64,000 bases of DNA from Micromonospora alfalfae (GTDB lineage Bacteria > Actinomycetota > Actinomycetes > Mycobacteriales > Micromonosporaceae). Location of the stretch: assembly GCF_022230925.1 (NCBI RefSeq), contig NZ_JAKKFH010000005.1, positions 62,001 through 126,000 of the forward strand, read 5' to 3'. The notes below the pieces were generated by a model. That model saw nothing but the letters and a program-made list of their open reading frames with translations. It was not told the DNA's origin and made no database searches. How positions within the stretch are numbered: the stretch's first letter is position 1; each line of letters begins with the position of its first letter. Of this stretch, positions 25,409 to 34,643 are shown piece after piece. The position numbers and the translations under genes were made by a program.

Positions 25409-26749
25409 ATGGCTGGGTATGTGACTGGGGTGCGGTACAGCGGTCCGTCAGCGGCCCGACGAGCGACCGGCCGGGCGCTGCTCGGCGTGGCAGCGGCGCT
25501 TGCTGTCGTGGCGCCGACCGCGGCAGCCGTGCCGGTCGCCGCGCCCACCAACGGTGGACAGCTTGCCGGCGCGCCGATGGCGTTCGCCCCCGGTGACGCC
25601 GTCGCCCGCACCGACCAGGTCCGCGACGAGCAGTGGCAGCTCGACGAGTTGCAGGCCGAGACGGCGTGGCGCAGCTCGACCGGCCGGGGAGTGACGGTGG
25701 CGGTGGTCGACTCCGGAGTGGACGGCAACCACCCCGACCTTGTTGGCCAGGTGCTGCCCGGCAAGGACCTGGTCGGCCCCGGTGGTGCGCCGGGCCCGGA
25801 CCCGGTGGGTCACGGCACCACTGTCGCCGGCCTGATCGCAGGGCGCAACGACGACAAGCGGGGCGTGGTCGGCCTCGCACCGGACGCCCGGATCCTGCCG
25901 GTCCGCGTGCTGGACGAGGAGAATCGGTACGACGACGCGCTGATCGTCGCCCAGGGGGTCCGCTGGGCGGTCGACAACGGCGCCCGTGTGATCAACCTGT
26001 CGCTGGGCGGTAGCGGTGACAGCCCGGCCCTGGCCGCCGCCCTGGACTACGCATTCGTCCGGGACGTGGTCGTGATCGCCTGCACCGGCAACCTGGCCAC
26101 CTCCACCAGCACCAAGGTCTGGTACCCGGCTCGGGAGCCTGGTGTGATCGCGGTGTCCGGTCTCGAACGCAGCAGCGACAACCTGTGGTCCGGCTCGATC
26201 ACCGGCCGGGCGACGGTGCTCACCGCTCCCGCCAGCGGCCTGGTCGGCGCCAAGCCTCCCGGCGGGTACTGGCGGGTGCAGGGCACCAGCTTCGCCGCGC
26301 CACTGGTGGCGGCGACCGCCGCGCTGGTCCGGTCCCGCTATCCGCAGATGCCCGCGGGTGAGGTGGTCAACCGGTTGTTGGCCACCGCCCGGGACCTGGG
26401 CCCGACCGGGCGGGACGACCGCTTCGGGTACGGGGTCGTCGACCCGGTGGCCGCGTTGACCGCTCAGGTGCCGTCGGTGACCGCCAACCCGCTGGACGAC
26501 CAGACGTCGCCGGGCGTCACCGGTTTCGGTCCGGCGCCCGGCTCGGTCGACGACGATCCGGTGGCCGGCGCCGGTAGCGATCCACTCGGTCTCGCCGCAT
26601 CCGGTCAGCACAGCCGCTGGACGGCTCGGGCGGCGGGCGGTCAGGACACCTCCGCGCCGGAGCAGCTGTGGACCATTGTCGTGCTCCTCGTCGCTCTGGT
26701 CGGCGGCGCGGCCCTGATGGTGCGCCGGCTGCGTCAGCGGACCCGTTGA
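25409..26749 (+). CDS. mycP: Type VII secretion-associated serine protease mycosin
   Basis: A 446-residue subtilisin-like protease anchored in the membrane. A signal peptide (about 1-40, GRALLGVAAALAVVAPTAAA) is followed by the S8 domain with Asp in VAVVDSGVDGNHPD (about residue 100), His in VGHGTTVAG (about 136) and Ser in GTSFAAPLVAAT (about 295). A Ser/Pro/Gly linker leads to a C-terminal helix (TIVVLLVALVGGAALMV) with an Arg-rich tail. Mycosins cap and stabilise the ESX membrane complex. It follows eccC by 74 bp on the same strand. Confidence 0.94.
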   Translation: MAGYVTGVRYSGPSAARRATGRALLGVAAALAVVAPTAAAVPVAAPTNGGQLAGAPMAFAPGDAVARTDQVRDEQWQLDELQAETAWRSSTGRGVTVAVVDSGVDGNHPDLVGQVLPGKDLVGPGGAPGPDPVGHGTTVAGLIAGRNDDKRGVVGLAPDARILPVRVLDEENRYDDALIVAQGVRWAVDNGARVINLSLGGSGDSPALAAALDYAFVRDVVVIACTGNLATSTSTKVWYPAREPGVIAVSGLERSSDNLWSGSITGRATVLTAPASGLVGAKPPGGYWRVQGTSFAAPLVAATAALVRSRYPQMPAGEVVNRLLATARDLGPTGRDDRFGYGVVDPVAALTAQVPSVTANPLDDQTSPGVTGFGPAPGSVDDDPVAGAGSDPLGLAASGQHSRWTARAAGGQDTSAPEQLWTIVVLLVALVGGAALMVRRLRQRTR

Positions 26750-26801
26750 TCGTGACCGGCCGGCAGGCCTGACCGGCCGCCCGGCCGGGTAGAACGGACC
26801 C

Positions 26802-27593
26802 ATGAGTACGCACCGGCCGCCCACCCTCGCCCCCACCGGCCAGCCGTCCTGGCGGCGCCGCCGATTCGACCCGGACCATGCGCTGGGTCTGCGGCTCACT
26901 CTCGCCGCGACGGCGGCGTTCCTGGTGCTGGTGCCGTTCGCGCTGCTCACACTGCTGGTGCTCGGTGCCTGGGCGCCGCTGCACCGGCTGGACGCGGCGG
27001 TCACCGACGCGCTGCACAGCTACGCCCAGGATCACCCGGCGTGGGTCATGCTGATGCGGGTCTGGACCGAGGTGTTCGCACCGATGCCACTGCGCGCCGT
27101 CGCCCTGCTCCTGGTGGTCCTGCTGCTGCGCCGGGGAGCCCGCCGGCTGGCCCTCTGGGCGGCCACCACAATGGTCGTCGGCGGGTTGATCGGTCCGCTG
27201 CTCAAGTTGCTGGTCGGCCGGGACCGGCCGGAGTTGCTGGACCCGGTGGCTCGGGCCGCCGGTTATTCGTTCCCCTCCGGGCACGCGCTGAACGCCACCC
27301 TGGCCGCCGGGGTGCTGCTGCTGGTGCTGCTGCCGTACGCCGGGCGGGGTTTGGCGCGGGCCGCGCTCTGGGTGGCGGCGGTCCTGCTCACAGTGGTGAC
27401 CGGGCTGAGCAGGGTGACGTTGGGCGTGCACTTCACCAGTGACGTGGTGGGTGGATGGCTGCTCGGTGTGGCGGTGGTCGCGGCTACCACCGCCGCGTTC
27501 ACCAGTTGGCGGGCACACACAGGTCTCCGGCCGGTCCGACCGACCCGCGACGGCATCGCTCCCGAGGTCGAGCGGCATCCGGGGGCAGCCTGA
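26802..27593 (+). CDS. PAP2-family phosphatase
   Basis: A 263-residue integral membrane phosphatase (type 2 phosphatidic acid phosphatase fold). The three motifs are present: KLLVGRDRP, YSFPSGHALN and SRVTLGVHFTSDVVGG. About six helices. Such enzymes dephosphorylate lipid phosphates such as undecaprenyl pyrophosphate, phosphatidate or phosphatidylglycerol phosphate; the substrate cannot be read from sequence. ATG 26802 follows mycP by 52 bp, and a second PAP2 gene follows at once, so the three may share a transcript. Confidence 0.92.
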   Translation: MSTHRPPTLAPTGQPSWRRRRFDPDHALGLRLTLAATAAFLVLVPFALLTLLVLGAWAPLHRLDAAVTDALHSYAQDHPAWVMLMRVWTEVFAPMPLRAVALLLVVLLLRRGARRLALWAATTMVVGGLIGPLLKLLVGRDRPELLDPVARAAGYSFPSGHALNATLAAGVLLLVLLPYAGRGLARAALWVAAVLLTVVTGLSRVTLGVHFTSDVVGGWLLGVAVVAATTAAFTSWRAHTGLRPVRPTRDGIAPEVERHPGAA

Positions 27594-27630
27594 GGAGTGA
27601 CGACGCGGCCGGCCGGGTACTGGCCGACTC

Positions 27631-28338
27631 ATGTCCGAGACCGTGGTCCAGATCCTCCGGCGGGTGCTGCTGCCGGTGTCCCTCCTGCTCGGGCTCATGG
27701 TGCTGCTCGGGGTGCTGGTCACTCGGGTGTTCGCCCGGACCTGGCCGTTCACCGTGGAGGACGCGGTGAACCGGGAGTTGGCCGCCGACCGCACCGGCGA
27801 CTGGAACAACGTTTCGCTGGTGTTCAGCACGCTGGCCAGCACCCAGATGATCGTCGCGGTCACGGTGCTGGTGGCGCTGGCGCTGCGGCTCTGGCTGAAG
27901 CGCTGGCGCGAGCCGCTGTTCCTGTGCGCGGCGGTGACCGCCCAGGCACTGGTATTCCTGCTGACCACGCTGGCAATCGACAGGCGGCGGCCGGCTGTGG
28001 AGCACATGGACGTCTCGCCACCGACGTCGAGCTTTCCGTCCGGGCACACCTCGGCGGCGGTGGCGCTCTACGTCGGCATCGCCGTGCTGCTGGCGCTGCG
28101 GGCACGGAGCACCGGCGCGAAGGTCGCCTGGTGGACGCTGCTGCTGATGGTGCCGCTGGGCGTGGCGGTGACCCGGATGTACCGGGGAATGCACCACCCG
28201 AGCGACGTGGTGGCGTCCTTCCTCAACGGCGGCACGTGCGTCGCGATCATGGCCCGTGCCGTGCTGGACCGGGGGCTGCGGTGGGGACGGGCGAAGCTAC
28301 CGACCGTCGGGCGTCGCCCCCTGCCGGCTCAGGGCTGA
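27631..28338 (+). CDS. Second PAP2-family phosphatase
   Basis: A 235-residue membrane protein with the PAP2 motifs AIDRRRPAVEH, SSFPSGHTSAA and TRMYRGMHHPSDV (the Lys of motif 1 is not evident). It shares fold and motif spacing with the gene 37 bp upstream but is strongly diverged, so the pair may be an old tandem duplication with different lipid substrates. It converges on marP, with only 19 bp between them. Confidence 0.88.
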   Translation: MSETVVQILRRVLLPVSLLLGLMVLLGVLVTRVFARTWPFTVEDAVNRELAADRTGDWNNVSLVFSTLASTQMIVAVTVLVALALRLWLKRWREPLFLCAAVTAQALVFLLTTLAIDRRRPAVEHMDVSPPTSSFPSGHTSAAVALYVGIAVLLALRARSTGAKVAWWTLLLMVPLGVAVTRMYRGMHHPSDVVASFLNGGTCVAIMARAVLDRGLRWGRAKLPTVGRRPLPAQG

Positions 28339-28357
28339 GCTGGCCGCGCAGCGACGC

Positions 28358-29536
28358 TCAGGTGCACTCACCGGTGGCGACCTGCCGGTTGCGTTCGGCA
28401 CCGGCCAACGCCACCGGGCGGGCCTCGGCCGCCGTCACGGCGAAGCCGGTGTTCGGGTCGTCGGACGCCGCCGCGAAGATCACGCCGAGCACCAGGCCGT
28501 TGGCGGAGAGCAGGGGACCGCCCGAGTTGCCGCTGCGAACCAGCGCCCGGATCGTGTAGATCTCCCGGGTCACCTCACTGGACGAGTAGATGTCCGGTCC
28601 CTTGATCCGGTCGACGTCCCGGACCCGCGCCGACTGCGCGTTGTACGGGCCGTCGAGCGGGAAGCCGAGCACTATGGCGTCGGAGCCGCTGCCCGCGTTG
28701 CCGGCGGCGAACCGCAGGGACGGCCCGGGCAGCCCGGGCACGAGCAGCACCGCCAGATCCCGGTTCGGGTCGTAGACCACCACCTTGCCGTCGTACCGCT
28801 CGCCGCCCAGCTCCACGGCGACCGAGCGGGTGCCGGCCACCACGTGCGCGTTGGTCATCACCCGGTCGTCCGCGTACACGAAGCCGGAGCCCTCGATCCG
28901 GCGTGAGCAGCTGGGCGCGGAGCCGAGCACCTTCACCACCGACTGCTGACCGCTGACCACCACCTGCGAGCCGGCCAGAGCCGGGTCCGGCGGATCGACC
29001 TGCCGGGCCCGGGTGGGCGCGAGGTCACCGAAGACGTCCGGGAACCCGTCGGTGTCGACGGTGTCCTCCAGCGCCGTGGACAGCTGCTGGGCCTGCTCCG
29101 GCAGAACCTGGTTGACCACCGTGATCAACGCGCTGTTGCGGACCGAGGCGGCGAGCCAGGGCACCGAGGACGAGCCGAGCGGCACGGCGACCAGCCAGGC
29201 GAGCAGGAGCACCGCGAACAGCGAGACGAGCGCCCCACCGACGTCGTCGGCCCGTTTGCCGACGTCGCTGGTGATCGTCTTACGCAGGTGCGAGCCGAGC
29301 CAACCGGCGAGTGCCTGCCCGACAACTGCCAGCCCGAAGATGGCCACCAGCGAGATCAGCACACGGGTGCCGGCGTCGACGAACTGTCTGGCGAACAGCG
29401 GCCCGAGCTGGAGACCCAGCAGCAGACCCAGGAAGAAGCCGGACAACGACGTGACGCCGATGACGAAACCCTGGCGGTATCCGCTGATCGCGAACACGAG
29501 CATGAGCAGCAGCAGGACGAGATCCACGACGGACAC
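28358..29536 (-). CDS. marP: MarP-type periplasmic serine protease with CvpA membrane domain
   Basis: A 392-residue protein: four helices (about 1-160, CvpA-like) then a trypsin-like domain. The triad is His in TNAHVVAG (about 229), Asp in PNRDLAVL (about 259) and Ser in RSGNSGGPLL (about 337). Two Cys, in APSCSRR near 212 and in the terminal GECT, match the regulatory disulphide of M. tuberculosis MarP (Rv3671c), which protects against acid and oxidative stress. GTG 29536. Its downstream-to-upstream order with Nudix, thioredoxin and nth genes is the same as in mycobacteria. Confidence 0.92.
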   Translation of the reverse strand: MSVVDLVLLLLMLVFAISGYRQGFVIGVTSLSGFFLGLLLGLQLGPLFARQFVDAGTRVLISLVAIFGLAVVGQALAGWLGSHLRKTITSDVGKRADDVGGALVSLFAVLLLAWLVAVPLGSSSVPWLAASVRNSALITVVNQVLPEQAQQLSTALEDTVDTDGFPDVFGDLAPTRARQVDPPDPALAGSQVVVSGQQSVVKVLGSAPSCSRRIEGSGFVYADDRVMTNAHVVAGTRSVAVELGGERYDGKVVVYDPNRDLAVLLVPGLPGPSLRFAAGNAGSGSDAIVLGFPLDGPYNAQSARVRDVDRIKGPDIYSSSEVTREIYTIRALVRSGNSGGPLLSANGLVLGVIFAAASDDPNTGFAVTAAEARPVALAGAERNRQVATGECT

Positions 29537-29599
29537 GGGTCAAGCGTACGGGCAGTGTGCCCACCGGATGACCATCGCTTGCGGATGGTGACCGTGCGG

Positions 29600-30292
29600 T
29601 CAGCGCAGGGCGTTCTCGTCAGCCTGGTCGGTGCCGGCGGACGGGGCCGGTGTGGCACCGGTCGGCGGAAGCTCCACCACCCGGCCGCGCGACCACGGAC
29701 GGGCCCAGCCGCCCATCTCGAGCAGGGTGGCGAGCACCCCGGCGGTGAAGCCCCAGACGAGCATCCCGCGTGCCGAGAACGCCGGCCCGATCCAGCCGCT
29801 CGGGTGCCGGACCAACAGTCGGTTGGCCGGATCGACCAGCTCGCTGACCGGCAGGCGGGCGACGTGAGCCACCTCGGCCGGTTCCCGTGGGTGCACCGGG
29901 TGCGGATCGTGCCACCAGGCCAGCACGGGCGTGACCACGAAGTCGCTGACCGGGATCCACAGTTTCGGCAGCTCGGCCAGCACTGTCACGCTGGCCGGGT
30001 CGAGGCCCACCTCCTCGTTCGCCTCACGCAGGGCGGTGGCGCGGACGTCGGCGTCCTCCGGGTCGGCCGCACCACCGGGAAAGGCGGGCTGGCCGGCGTG
30101 GTTGCGCAGGGTGGCGGCGCGTTGCAGGACCAGCACGTCGGGGCCCGCGCCGGGCTGCTCGCCGAGCAGCACCAGCACGGCGCTCTCCCGACCGCCCTCG
30201 GCGGGCGTGACCAGCCTGGTGAAGTCCTCGGCGCGGGCGGTGCCCAGCCGGGTCAGCAACGGCTCGATCCACTCGGGGGGCCGACGGGTCAC
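29600..30292 (-). CDS. Nudix hydrolase, CoA pyrophosphatase type
   Basis: A 230-residue cytoplasmic Nudix protein. The Nudix box is complete (GGAADPEDADVRATALREANEEVGL read in two halves: a Gly-rich start and REANEEVGL). It is preceded by VLVLQRAATLRNHAGQPAFPGG, the NuCoA-type signature of enzymes that split coenzyme A or acyl-CoA pyrophosphate bonds. GTG 30292 overlaps the stop of the thioredoxin gene (GTGA), so the two are translationally coupled. It corresponds to Rv3672c by position. Confidence 0.9.
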   Translation of the reverse strand: MTRRPPEWIEPLLTRLGTARAEDFTRLVTPAEGGRESAVLVLLGEQPGAGPDVLVLQRAATLRNHAGQPAFPGGAADPEDADVRATALREANEEVGLDPASVTVLAELPKLWIPVSDFVVTPVLAWWHDPHPVHPREPAEVAHVARLPVSELVDPANRLLVRHPSGWIGPAFSARGMLVWGFTAGVLATLLEMGGWARPWSRGRVVELPPTGATPAPSAGTDQADENALR

Positions 30293-30984
30293 GCCGGCAC
30301 CGCCAGGCCCAGGTGCTGGCCGACCAGCTTGGCGAGCTTCGCGTCGTCGAGAGCGCCGCTGGCGTCGATGTGCCGGACCTGACCGTCGGCGTCGACGAAG
30401 AGGGTCAGCGGAATCGCGTTGCGCTTCAGCTCGCGCTGGAGCGCCTCGCCCTGGTCCACAAGGATCGGGAACCGGACGCCGAAGTCCTCACCGATGGACT
30501 GGGCGCCGCCCCGGCTGTCCCGACTGTTGACTCCGACCACCTGGAGCTGACCGGCGGCCCGCTCGCTGAGGCGCTGGAAGGCGGGCAGCTCCTTGCGGCA
30601 CGGCGGGCACCAGGAAGCCCACACGTTGATCACCGCCGGCCCGGCCACCTCCCGCAGCACGACCGGGGCACCGCCGGTGAAGCAGGAGAGCGTCAGCTCC
30701 GGCAGCGCCGACCCGCCCGCCGCGCGGGCCGTCGGGCCGGGCGTTCCGGGGGCCGTCGGGCCTGAGCCGGGCGACGCCGGGATCGCCGTTGCCGGGGTCG
30801 CCGTCCCGGAGCCCTGTGCCGCGGCAGTGGGTGCCGTGCTCAGCGCGGCGCAGTCCCGGAACGGGGACGGACGCTCGGCGGCGGCCGGGCGGGGGGCTGG
30901 CTCGTCGTCGGCGGTGCCACTGGTGCAACCGGTGACCGCCAGCAGCAGCGGCAGGACGGCGAGGGCGAGGCGTCGGCGGTTCAC
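30289..30984 (-). CDS. TlpA-like thioredoxin lipoprotein
   Basis: A 231-residue lipoprotein: signal peptide with lipobox LAVTGC (Cys near residue 19), a low-complexity Ala/Pro/Gly/Thr linker (about 25-95), then a thioredoxin fold with active site [15 protein letters not shown]. The loop VNSRDSRGG, the cis-Pro segment [11 protein letters not shown] and the C-terminal [13 protein letters not shown] fit TlpA/ResA disulphide reductases of the cell surface, often linked to cytochrome c maturation. GTG 30984 overlaps the nth stop. It is the counterpart of Rv3673c by order. Confidence 0.9.
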   Translation of the reverse strand: MNRRRLALAVLPLLLAVTGCTSGTADDEPAPRPAAAERPSPFRDCAALSTAPTAAAQGSGTATPATAIPASPGSGPTAPGTPGPTARAAGGSALPELTLSCFTGGAPVVLREVAGPAVINVWASWCPPCRKELPAFQRLSERAAGQLQVVGVNSRDSRGGAQSIGEDFGVRFPILVDQGEALQRELKRNAIPLTLFVDADGQVRHIDASGALDDAKLAKLVGQHLGLAVPA

Positions 30985-31769
30985 GGCACCTCCGCCGCGA
31001 TCGCCTGCGCCGGGACCAGCTCCGGATCGACCCCGGCAGCCACCGCGAGGTCGCGCGCCCGAGGGCCCTTGAGCAGCTTGGCGGCGGCCGCCGGCTCGGT
31101 CGGCCCGGTGCCGTACGAAGGGCAGAGCTTCGCGAGCGTGCAGGCACCGCAGGCCGGCTTGCGGGCGTGGCAGACCCGTCGCCCGTGGAAGATGATCCGG
31201 TGCGAGAGCATGGTCCAGTCGCGCTTGTCGTACAGGGCGCCGATCGCGTGCTCGATCTTGACCGGGTCGGTCTCGGTGGTCAGCCGCCACCGGTGGACCA
31301 GCCGCTGGAAGTGCGTGTCGACAGTGATGCCCGGGACGTCGAAGGCGTTGCCCAGGATCACGTTGGCGGTCTTGCGGCCGATGCCGGGGAGCGTCACCAG
31401 GTCGACGAGCCGACCCGGGACCGTGCCGTCGTACCGGTCGAGGAGGGCCTGACCGAGCTTGAGCAGTGAGTCGGTCTTGTTGCGGTAGAAGCCGGTGGGC
31501 CGGATCAGCTCCTCCATCTCGCCCCGGTCTGCGGCGGCGTACGCGGCAGCGCTCGGGTAGCGGGCGAAGAGTTTCGGGGTGACCTCGTTGACCTTCTTGT
31601 CAGTGCACTGTGCGGACAGGATCGTGGCGACGGCCAGCTCCAGGGCATTGGAGTGGTCCAGCTCACAATGCGCGTCGGGATGCGTCTCGGCCAGCACCCG
31701 GCCGATCTTGCGGGCACGGCGTTTGCGCCCGAGATCGGTCTCGCTGGCACCGGGAGGGCTACTGGTCAC
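30981..31769 (-). CDS. nth: Endonuclease III
   Basis: About 262 residues from GTG 31769 (a GTG at 31790 is possible). It is a DNA glycosylase/AP lyase for oxidised pyrimidines. The helix-hairpin-helix is [13 protein letters not shown] with the catalytic Lys, and the catalytic Asp lies in VDTHFQRL. The 4Fe-4S cluster Cys pattern is present in [19 protein letters not shown] (C-x6-C-x2-C-x5-C). It is first in the nth-thioredoxin-Nudix operon. The convergent arrangement and location match Rv3674c. Confidence 0.96.
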   Translation of the reverse strand: MTSSPPGASETDLGRKRRARKIGRVLAETHPDAHCELDHSNALELAVATILSAQCTDKKVNEVTPKLFARYPSAAAYAAADRGEMEELIRPTGFYRNKTDSLLKLGQALLDRYDGTVPGRLVDLVTLPGIGRKTANVILGNAFDVPGITVDTHFQRLVHRWRLTTETDPVKIEHAIGALYDKRDWTMLSHRIIFHGRRVCHARKPACGACTLAKLCPSYGTGPTEPAAAAKLLKGPRARDLAVAAGVDPELVPAQAIAAEVP

Positions 31770-31810
31770 GACGGTCAGCCTACGTCGCACCCCGGACGCT
31801 TCTCCTCGGG

Positions 31811-32989
31811 TCAGCCGGCGGTCGGCGCCGAGATCTTCCCCTGCCCATCGAGGCGAGCGCCGCCCTTCGGGAAGTCGGCGCGACTCAACTCGGTGACCAG
31901 GCCCAGGCCCCGATCATCCGGGTCCATCGTCGGCTTGCCCGCCGAGTTCATGTACGTGGAGGTGAACGAGCCGCCGGCCCAACTGCCGTCCGGCTTGAGC
32001 GACACCTTCAGCACCCCGCCCCAGCCGAGGCGACCGTCGTTGCTCAGCGAGTTGCCGCCGCCGGCGAAGTTGCCCAGGCTGTACGCGATCAGGCGCCCCT
32101 GGTAGAACTCCATCCCGCGCAACACGTGCGGGCCGTGCCCGACGATCAGGTCGGCGCCAGCGTCGATCATGGCGTGCGAGAACTTCACCGGGTCGCCCCG
32201 GTTTTCGCCCAGGAACATCTCGGTGCCCGGCTTCACCCGGGTCTTGTCGACGCCCTCGCCACCCATGTGCACCTGCACCACGACCAGGTCGGCCATGGTG
32301 GCGGCCTTGGCGACCACCGCCTTCGCCTTGTCGATGTTGACGAGGCTGTTGGACCAGACGTACGACGAGAACCCGGCGACGGCGACCTTGACGCCCTTGA
32401 CGTCGACCACTGTGATTTCGTTCGGTGCGCCGGTGTGCTCCAGGTCGTACTTCTTCAGCGCCTTCTGGGTGTTCTCGTAGCCCTTGGGCCCGTAGTCGTA
32501 GCCGTGGTTGTTGGCCTGGTTGAGCACGTCGAAGCCGGCGTCGCGCAGGTGGGCGGCGTACTCCGGCGGGGCGCGGAACTGGAAGCAGCGGGTGGAGTTC
32601 GCCCCGCACTTGCCGGTGCCGGTGTCGACAGTCAGCGGCTCCTCCAGGTTGCCCATCACCAGGTCGGCCTTGAGGGCCGCGGTGACCGAGTTGAAGAAGC
32701 CCTTGCCGCCGTCGGCGGGCAGCCGAGCGGGCGCGTTGCCCATGATGATGTCGCCGGTGGCGGAGAGCGAGATCGCGCCACCCTGACCGGACGATGCGGA
32801 CCCGGTGGCCTTCGGGCCGGCAGTGGAGACCGGCGCGCCGGTGCCACCACCTCCCGCGCCGGGCTGCCAGACGGGTGCCTCACCACCGGGGTCGGCACAG
32901 CCGGCCACGAGGAGGGCGGCCAGCAGCGCGGCGAGGCCGAGGGCGACGCGGCGGCGCGGGCGGGACGCGAGGGGGGCGGGAGCATACAT
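31811..32989 (-). CDS. CapA-family lipoprotein (metallophosphatase-like)
   Basis: A 392-residue protein with a lipoprotein signal ending in LLVAGC, a Gly/Ser/Thr linker (about 35-70) and a PGA_cap/CapA domain. Metal-binding motifs of the fold are visible: [30 protein letters not shown] and [11 protein letters not shown] with [11 protein letters not shown]. CapA relatives act in poly-gamma-glutamate or related surface-polymer handling. No other pgs/cap genes are nearby, so that function is not implied. It is surface-exposed and anchored by lipid. Confidence 0.88.
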   Translation of the reverse strand: MYAPAPLASRPRRRVALGLAALLAALLVAGCADPGGEAPVWQPGAGGGGTGAPVSTAGPKATGSASSGQGGAISLSATGDIIMGNAPARLPADGGKGFFNSVTAALKADLVMGNLEEPLTVDTGTGKCGANSTRCFQFRAPPEYAAHLRDAGFDVLNQANNHGYDYGPKGYENTQKALKKYDLEHTGAPNEITVVDVKGVKVAVAGFSSYVWSNSLVNIDKAKAVVAKAATMADLVVVQVHMGGEGVDKTRVKPGTEMFLGENRGDPVKFSHAMIDAGADLIVGHGPHVLRGMEFYQGRLIAYSLGNFAGGGNSLSNDGRLGWGGVLKVSLKPDGSWAGGSFTSTYMNSAGKPTMDPDDRGLGLVTELSRADFPKGGARLDGQGKISAPTAG

Positions 32990-33000
32990 CGCCCGCGACC

Positions 33001-33735
33001 CTACCGGTCGTTAAACACGCCAACGACAGCCGATCGGGTGGACTTTGCGCCAGTGAGCTGGTCGGACCACGGCACGACCGGCCGGGAACCACCGGCGAGC
33101 ACCGCCGCGTGCACCGCTCGGGCGAGCGGGGCGCCCCAGGTGGAGCGCGGTCCGCCGTACGCGGCCTCCGGCCCGTCCACCGGGCAGAGCACTGTGACAG
33201 CGTCGGTGGGCGTGCCGGTCCCCGGAACCCCCAGCTCGGTGATCGCCTGGGTCTTCGCCTCGGTAGCGGTGGCCACCGCGTTGACCAGCGCCGAGTCGGC
33301 GAGCCGGGCCGGCACGTACACCACGATGTTGACAGTGCCGACGCGTTGGGTGAGCGCGGCCGGCGTCGGCGCGGCCGCGGGCACCGGCGTGCCGAGCCCG
33401 ACCGTCGCCCAGGCCCGCACCCCGGCGTCGGTTCGCGCCACCACCTCGGTCACATCAACGCCGGTCAGCAGACCGATCCCGGGCCCGTCGAGGGCCAGCT
33501 CGGCGGCGAGCGAGGCCAGGTGCGCCGCCGGGTCCTCCCGGTCGTACGACATCGGTACAGTCGCGTTCAACACCCACCGCCGGACCCCGATGCCACCGCC
33601 CAGCGGAGCGCTGCTGACCGCCCGCAGGGGCACGTCCGCGCGCCAGACGAGCAGCGGGACGTGCCGCCCGTCCTCGGGGCGGCTGGTCAGAGTCGGCTCG
33701 TTCAGCACGTCGGGCAGGTTACGCCCTGCGATCAC
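33001..33735 (-). CDS. cbiZ: Adenosylcobinamide amidohydrolase CbiZ
   Basis: A 244-residue protein resembling CbiZ, which hydrolyses adenosylcobinamide to adenosylcobyric acid so that incomplete corrinoids can be salvaged. Family features seen are [32 protein letters not shown] and the C-terminal [16 protein letters not shown] ending ([12 protein letters not shown]). The N-terminal [16 protein letters not shown] also fits. No cobalamin gene or riboswitch lies in the window, so it stands alone, upstream of capA on the same strand. The start at 33735 gives normal length. Confidence 0.82.
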   Translation of the reverse strand: MIAGRNLPDVLNEPTLTSRPEDGRHVPLLVWRADVPLRAVSSAPLGGGIGVRRWVLNATVPMSYDREDPAAHLASLAAELALDGPGIGLLTGVDVTEVVARTDAGVRAWATVGLGTPVPAAAPTPAALTQRVGTVNIVVYVPARLADSALVNAVATATEAKTQAITELGVPGTGTPTDAVTVLCPVDGPEAAYGGPRSTWGAPLARAVHAAVLAGGSRPVVPWSDQLTGAKSTRSAVVGVFNDR

Positions 33736-33851
33736 GATTCCAGGGGCGACCTCTGATTCATGCTCACGTGCGCCTAGACTTGGCGGCGCGCGAGGGGATC
33801 AGCGGACGGCGGCCCCGGCCGACGGACGGCACGCGCAACCGGAGGTGCGCA

Positions 33852-34529
33852 ATGGACGAGGTACTGGCCCGCAGCGGGATCTTCCAGGGTGTTGACCCGG
33901 AAGCTGCCGAGGCGCTTGCCAAGGAGATGGAGACGATCGAGGTCCGCAAGGGCGAGATCGTCTTCAATGAGGGCGAGCCCGGTGACAGCCTCTACATCCT
34001 GCTGTCCGGGAAGATCAAGGTTGGTCGCCGCGCAGCGGACGGCCGGCAGAACCTCATCGCGGTGATGGGGCCGTCGGACATGGTCGGTGAGCTGTCGCTC
34101 TTCGACCCGGGTCCGCGTACGGCGACCGCCACCGCGGTGACCGACACCCGGCTGGTGCGGCTGCGTAAGCAGGCGCTGCGGCCGTGGCTCAACAACCGCC
34201 CGGAGATCGCCGAGCAGTTGCTCCGGGTGCTCGCCCGGCGGCTGCGCCGGACCAACGACTCGCTCGCCGACCTGATCTTCACGGACGTGCCGGGCCGGGT
34301 CGCCAAGAACCTGCTCCAGATGGCGGGCCGCTTCGGCACCCGCGACGGCGGCGTTCTGCGGGTGACCCATGACCTCACCCAGGAGGAGATCGCCCAGCTC
34401 GTCGGCGCCTCCCGGGAGACGGTCAACAAGGCGCTGGCCGACTTCGCCTCGCGCGGCTGGCTGCGGTTGGACGGCAAGAGCATCATCATCCTGGACCCGG
34501 AGCGCCTGGCCCGTCGCGCCCGCGTCTGA
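33852..34529 (+). CDS. crp: CRP/FNR-family regulator (cAMP receptor type)
   Basis: A 225-residue regulator with an N-terminal cyclic nucleotide-binding domain ([47 protein letters not shown] carries the Glu/Arg phosphate-binding cassette). The C-terminal winged helix contains [24 protein letters not shown] 33852 is preceded by GGAGGTGC. Position next to nth and upstream of the MBL/RidA/ArsA block identifies it as the counterpart of Rv3676 and Streptomyces Crp, a global regulator. A cyclase gene lies in the same window (51421-55071), a possible cAMP source. Confidence 0.95.
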   Translation: MDEVLARSGIFQGVDPEAAEALAKEMETIEVRKGEIVFNEGEPGDSLYILLSGKIKVGRRAADGRQNLIAVMGPSDMVGELSLFDPGPRTATATAVTDTRLVRLRKQALRPWLNNRPEIAEQLLRVLARRLRRTNDSLADLIFTDVPGRVAKNLLQMAGRFGTRDGGVLRVTHDLTQEEIAQLVGASRETVNKALADFASRGWLRLDGKSIIILDPERLARRARV

Positions 34530-34537
34530 GCAGCACC

Positions 34538-34580
34538 AAACGTCCCCGCCCACCGTCACCGACGGTGGGCGGGGACGTTT
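34538..34580 (+). terminator. Strong terminator after crp
   Basis: A 19-bp perfect stem (AAACGTCCCCGCCCACCGT and complement) with a 5-base loop, ending in GTTT and starting 9 bases after the crp stop. It is nearly symmetric, so it can act on either strand. Confidence 0.85.
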
Positions 34581-34643
34581 CTGCCGTCTGCCCGACGCAG
34601 AATCGCTGGTGTGGAGGCGGTGCCCCTGGTGAGGCTGGGGCCC

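Noticed and set aside
31610..33895. A 761-residue + frame over capA and cbiZ
   Set aside because: Shadow of two genes with clear domains on the reverse strand.
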